A stretch of 35,595 nt of DNA, taken from positions 1 through 35,595 of the forward strand of contig JAJDBA010000142.1 of assembly GCA_029261675.1 (NCBI GenBank), in the 5' to 3' direction. This document shows positions 34,957-35,595 of the stretch, piece by piece; the first letter of the stretch is position 1; the number at the start of each line of letters is the position of its first letter. Position numbers and translations under genes: made by a program. Source of the stretch: Nitrospinaceae bacterium (GTDB lineage: Bacteria > Nitrospinota > Nitrospinia > Nitrospinales > VA-1). The notes under the pieces were generated by a model, which was not told the origin of the DNA, searched no databases, and saw only the letters and a list, made by a program, of their open reading frames with translations.

Positions 34957-35583
34957 ATGAATGATATTTTAGAAGATCCCCGCCTGAGCCTAAATGCGGA
35001 TGCCCCCTCCGAATTGATTGAGACGCAGCTTAACTCTTACCTTGATCTGCTAGTTAAGTGGAATCGAAAGATAAATCTTACCTCAGAAAAAACCCCCTCT
35101 GAAATTTTACATCGCCATATTTTTGATTCGTTGCAATACGCCAGGGTTATATCTCCAGCCGACCAAGTAATGGATATTGGTAGCGGGGCGGGTTTTCCTG
35201 GAATTCCTTTGAAGATTATTTATCCTCGTCTAGTTCTCACCTTGGTGGAGAGCCAGAGAAAACGTTGTAGTTTTCTTGAGGCTGTGGTCTCCAATTTGGT
35301 TCTGCAGGATGCGCGTGTGATCAACGAAAGGGCCGAAAAAATTTCACCGGAGCCGAGGGTAGGTGTGGTTATTTTGCGAGCGGTTTCCGATATTAAGAGC
35401 TGTCTTGATCTGGCCGTGCGGTTTTTGGGCAAGGGGGGAAAGGTTGTTTTAAAAAAGGGCCCTGAGGAAAACATGACGGCAGACCCACCGCATGGCAAAT
35501 TTTCCCTCATCGAGGAAGTTGGGGTCACCGGTTATAATGGTAAGAAGTCCAGCCTTCTAGTATTCGAAAAATGTTCCACGTGA
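34957..35583 (+). CDS. rsmG: 16S rRNA (guanine-N7)-methyltransferase RsmG (GidB)
   Basis: 208 residues, normal length. Methylates G527 (E. coli numbering) of 16S rRNA using SAM. Core: KWNRKINLTSEKTPSEILHRHIFDSL, SAM loop VMDIGSGAGFPGIPLKI, ESQRKRCSFLEAV, and AVSDIKSCLDLAVRFL with GGKVVLKKGP. It lies 12 nt after etfA. Its last codons lie within the parS site, and parA/parB are expected just beyond the window. Confidence 0.96.
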   Translation: MNDILEDPRLSLNADAPSELIETQLNSYLDLLVKWNRKINLTSEKTPSEILHRHIFDSLQYARVISPADQVMDIGSGAGFPGIPLKIIYPRLVLTLVESQRKRCSFLEAVVSNLVLQDARVINERAEKISPEPRVGVVILRAVSDIKSCLDLAVRFLGKGGKVVLKKGPEENMTADPPHGKFSLIEEVGVTGYNGKKSSLLVFEKCST

Positions 35584-35587
35584 AACA
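35572..35587. promoter_or_regulatory. parS: parS centromere site
   Basis: TGTTCCACGTGAAACA, the exact 16-bp consensus bound by ParB/Spo0J for chromosome segregation. It overlaps the last codons and stop of rsmG. ParB loads here and spreads, recruiting SMC and interacting with ParA. Its presence supports the ori-proximal nature of the right arm. Confidence 0.95.
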
Positions 35588-35595
35588 TTTGCAAT

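Overview
The window is a chromosomal replication-origin region of a Gram-negative, moderately AT-rich bacterium, interrupted by a block of tailed-phage structural genes. Outer-membrane-type lipoproteins with lipoboxes and a long GyrB carrying the Gram-negative type C-terminal insertion support a diderm host. A deeply branching proteobacterial, Desulfobacterota-like or Nitrospinota-like host would fit, but nothing in the window fixes the phylum.

Left arm (1-10962, nearly all minus strand). In transcription order it holds dnaA, an intergenic region that looks like oriC, gyrB, gyrA, a TPR lipoprotein, serS, tRNA-Ser(UGA), tRNA-Ser(GCU), a DUF2155-like lipoprotein, tRNA-Arg(GCG), a two-CBS protein, tRNA-Ser(GGA) and the SRP RNA. 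The order dnaA / gyrB-gyrA / serS / tRNA-Ser / SRP RNA resembles the classical Bacillus origin region, but dnaN and recF are missing between dnaA and gyrB. The gyrB-dnaA gap has five tandem TAG triplets, a GC-rich spacer and DnaA-box matches, which is the layout of a DnaA-trio basal unwinding element.

Middle (about 11400-32730). This is a siphophage-like head and tail cluster on the plus strand: a holin-like protein, a coiled-coil membrane protein, a possible small terminase, large terminase, a head-spike pair (base plus beta-propeller), HK97-type portal, U35 protease and capsid, a frameshifted post-capsid gene, connector, HK97 gp10, tail completion protein, tail tube, tail chaperone with a -1 frameshift site, a short tape measure, tail-tip proteins and a fibre-like protein. 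Between the chaperone and the tape measure sits an opposite-strand cassette of zinc-ribbon/transmembrane genes with internal duplications, one split at a run of nine G. At the right end are a stand-alone receiver protein and an S24 self-cleaving repressor with two helix-turn-helix domains (minus strand), a divergent operator-promoter and two small plus-strand genes. No integrase, transposase, replication gene or endolysin is visible. The cluster is therefore either a decayed prophage or a domesticated particle (gene-transfer-agent-like).

Right arm (32828-35595, plus strand). etfB, a small membrane protein and etfA encode an electron transfer flavoprotein. rsmG follows, and a perfect 16-bp parS overlaps its stop codon. 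rsmG and parS normally mark the ori-proximal rsmG-parA-parB cluster, so the phage block appears to separate oriC from parS by about 26 kb.
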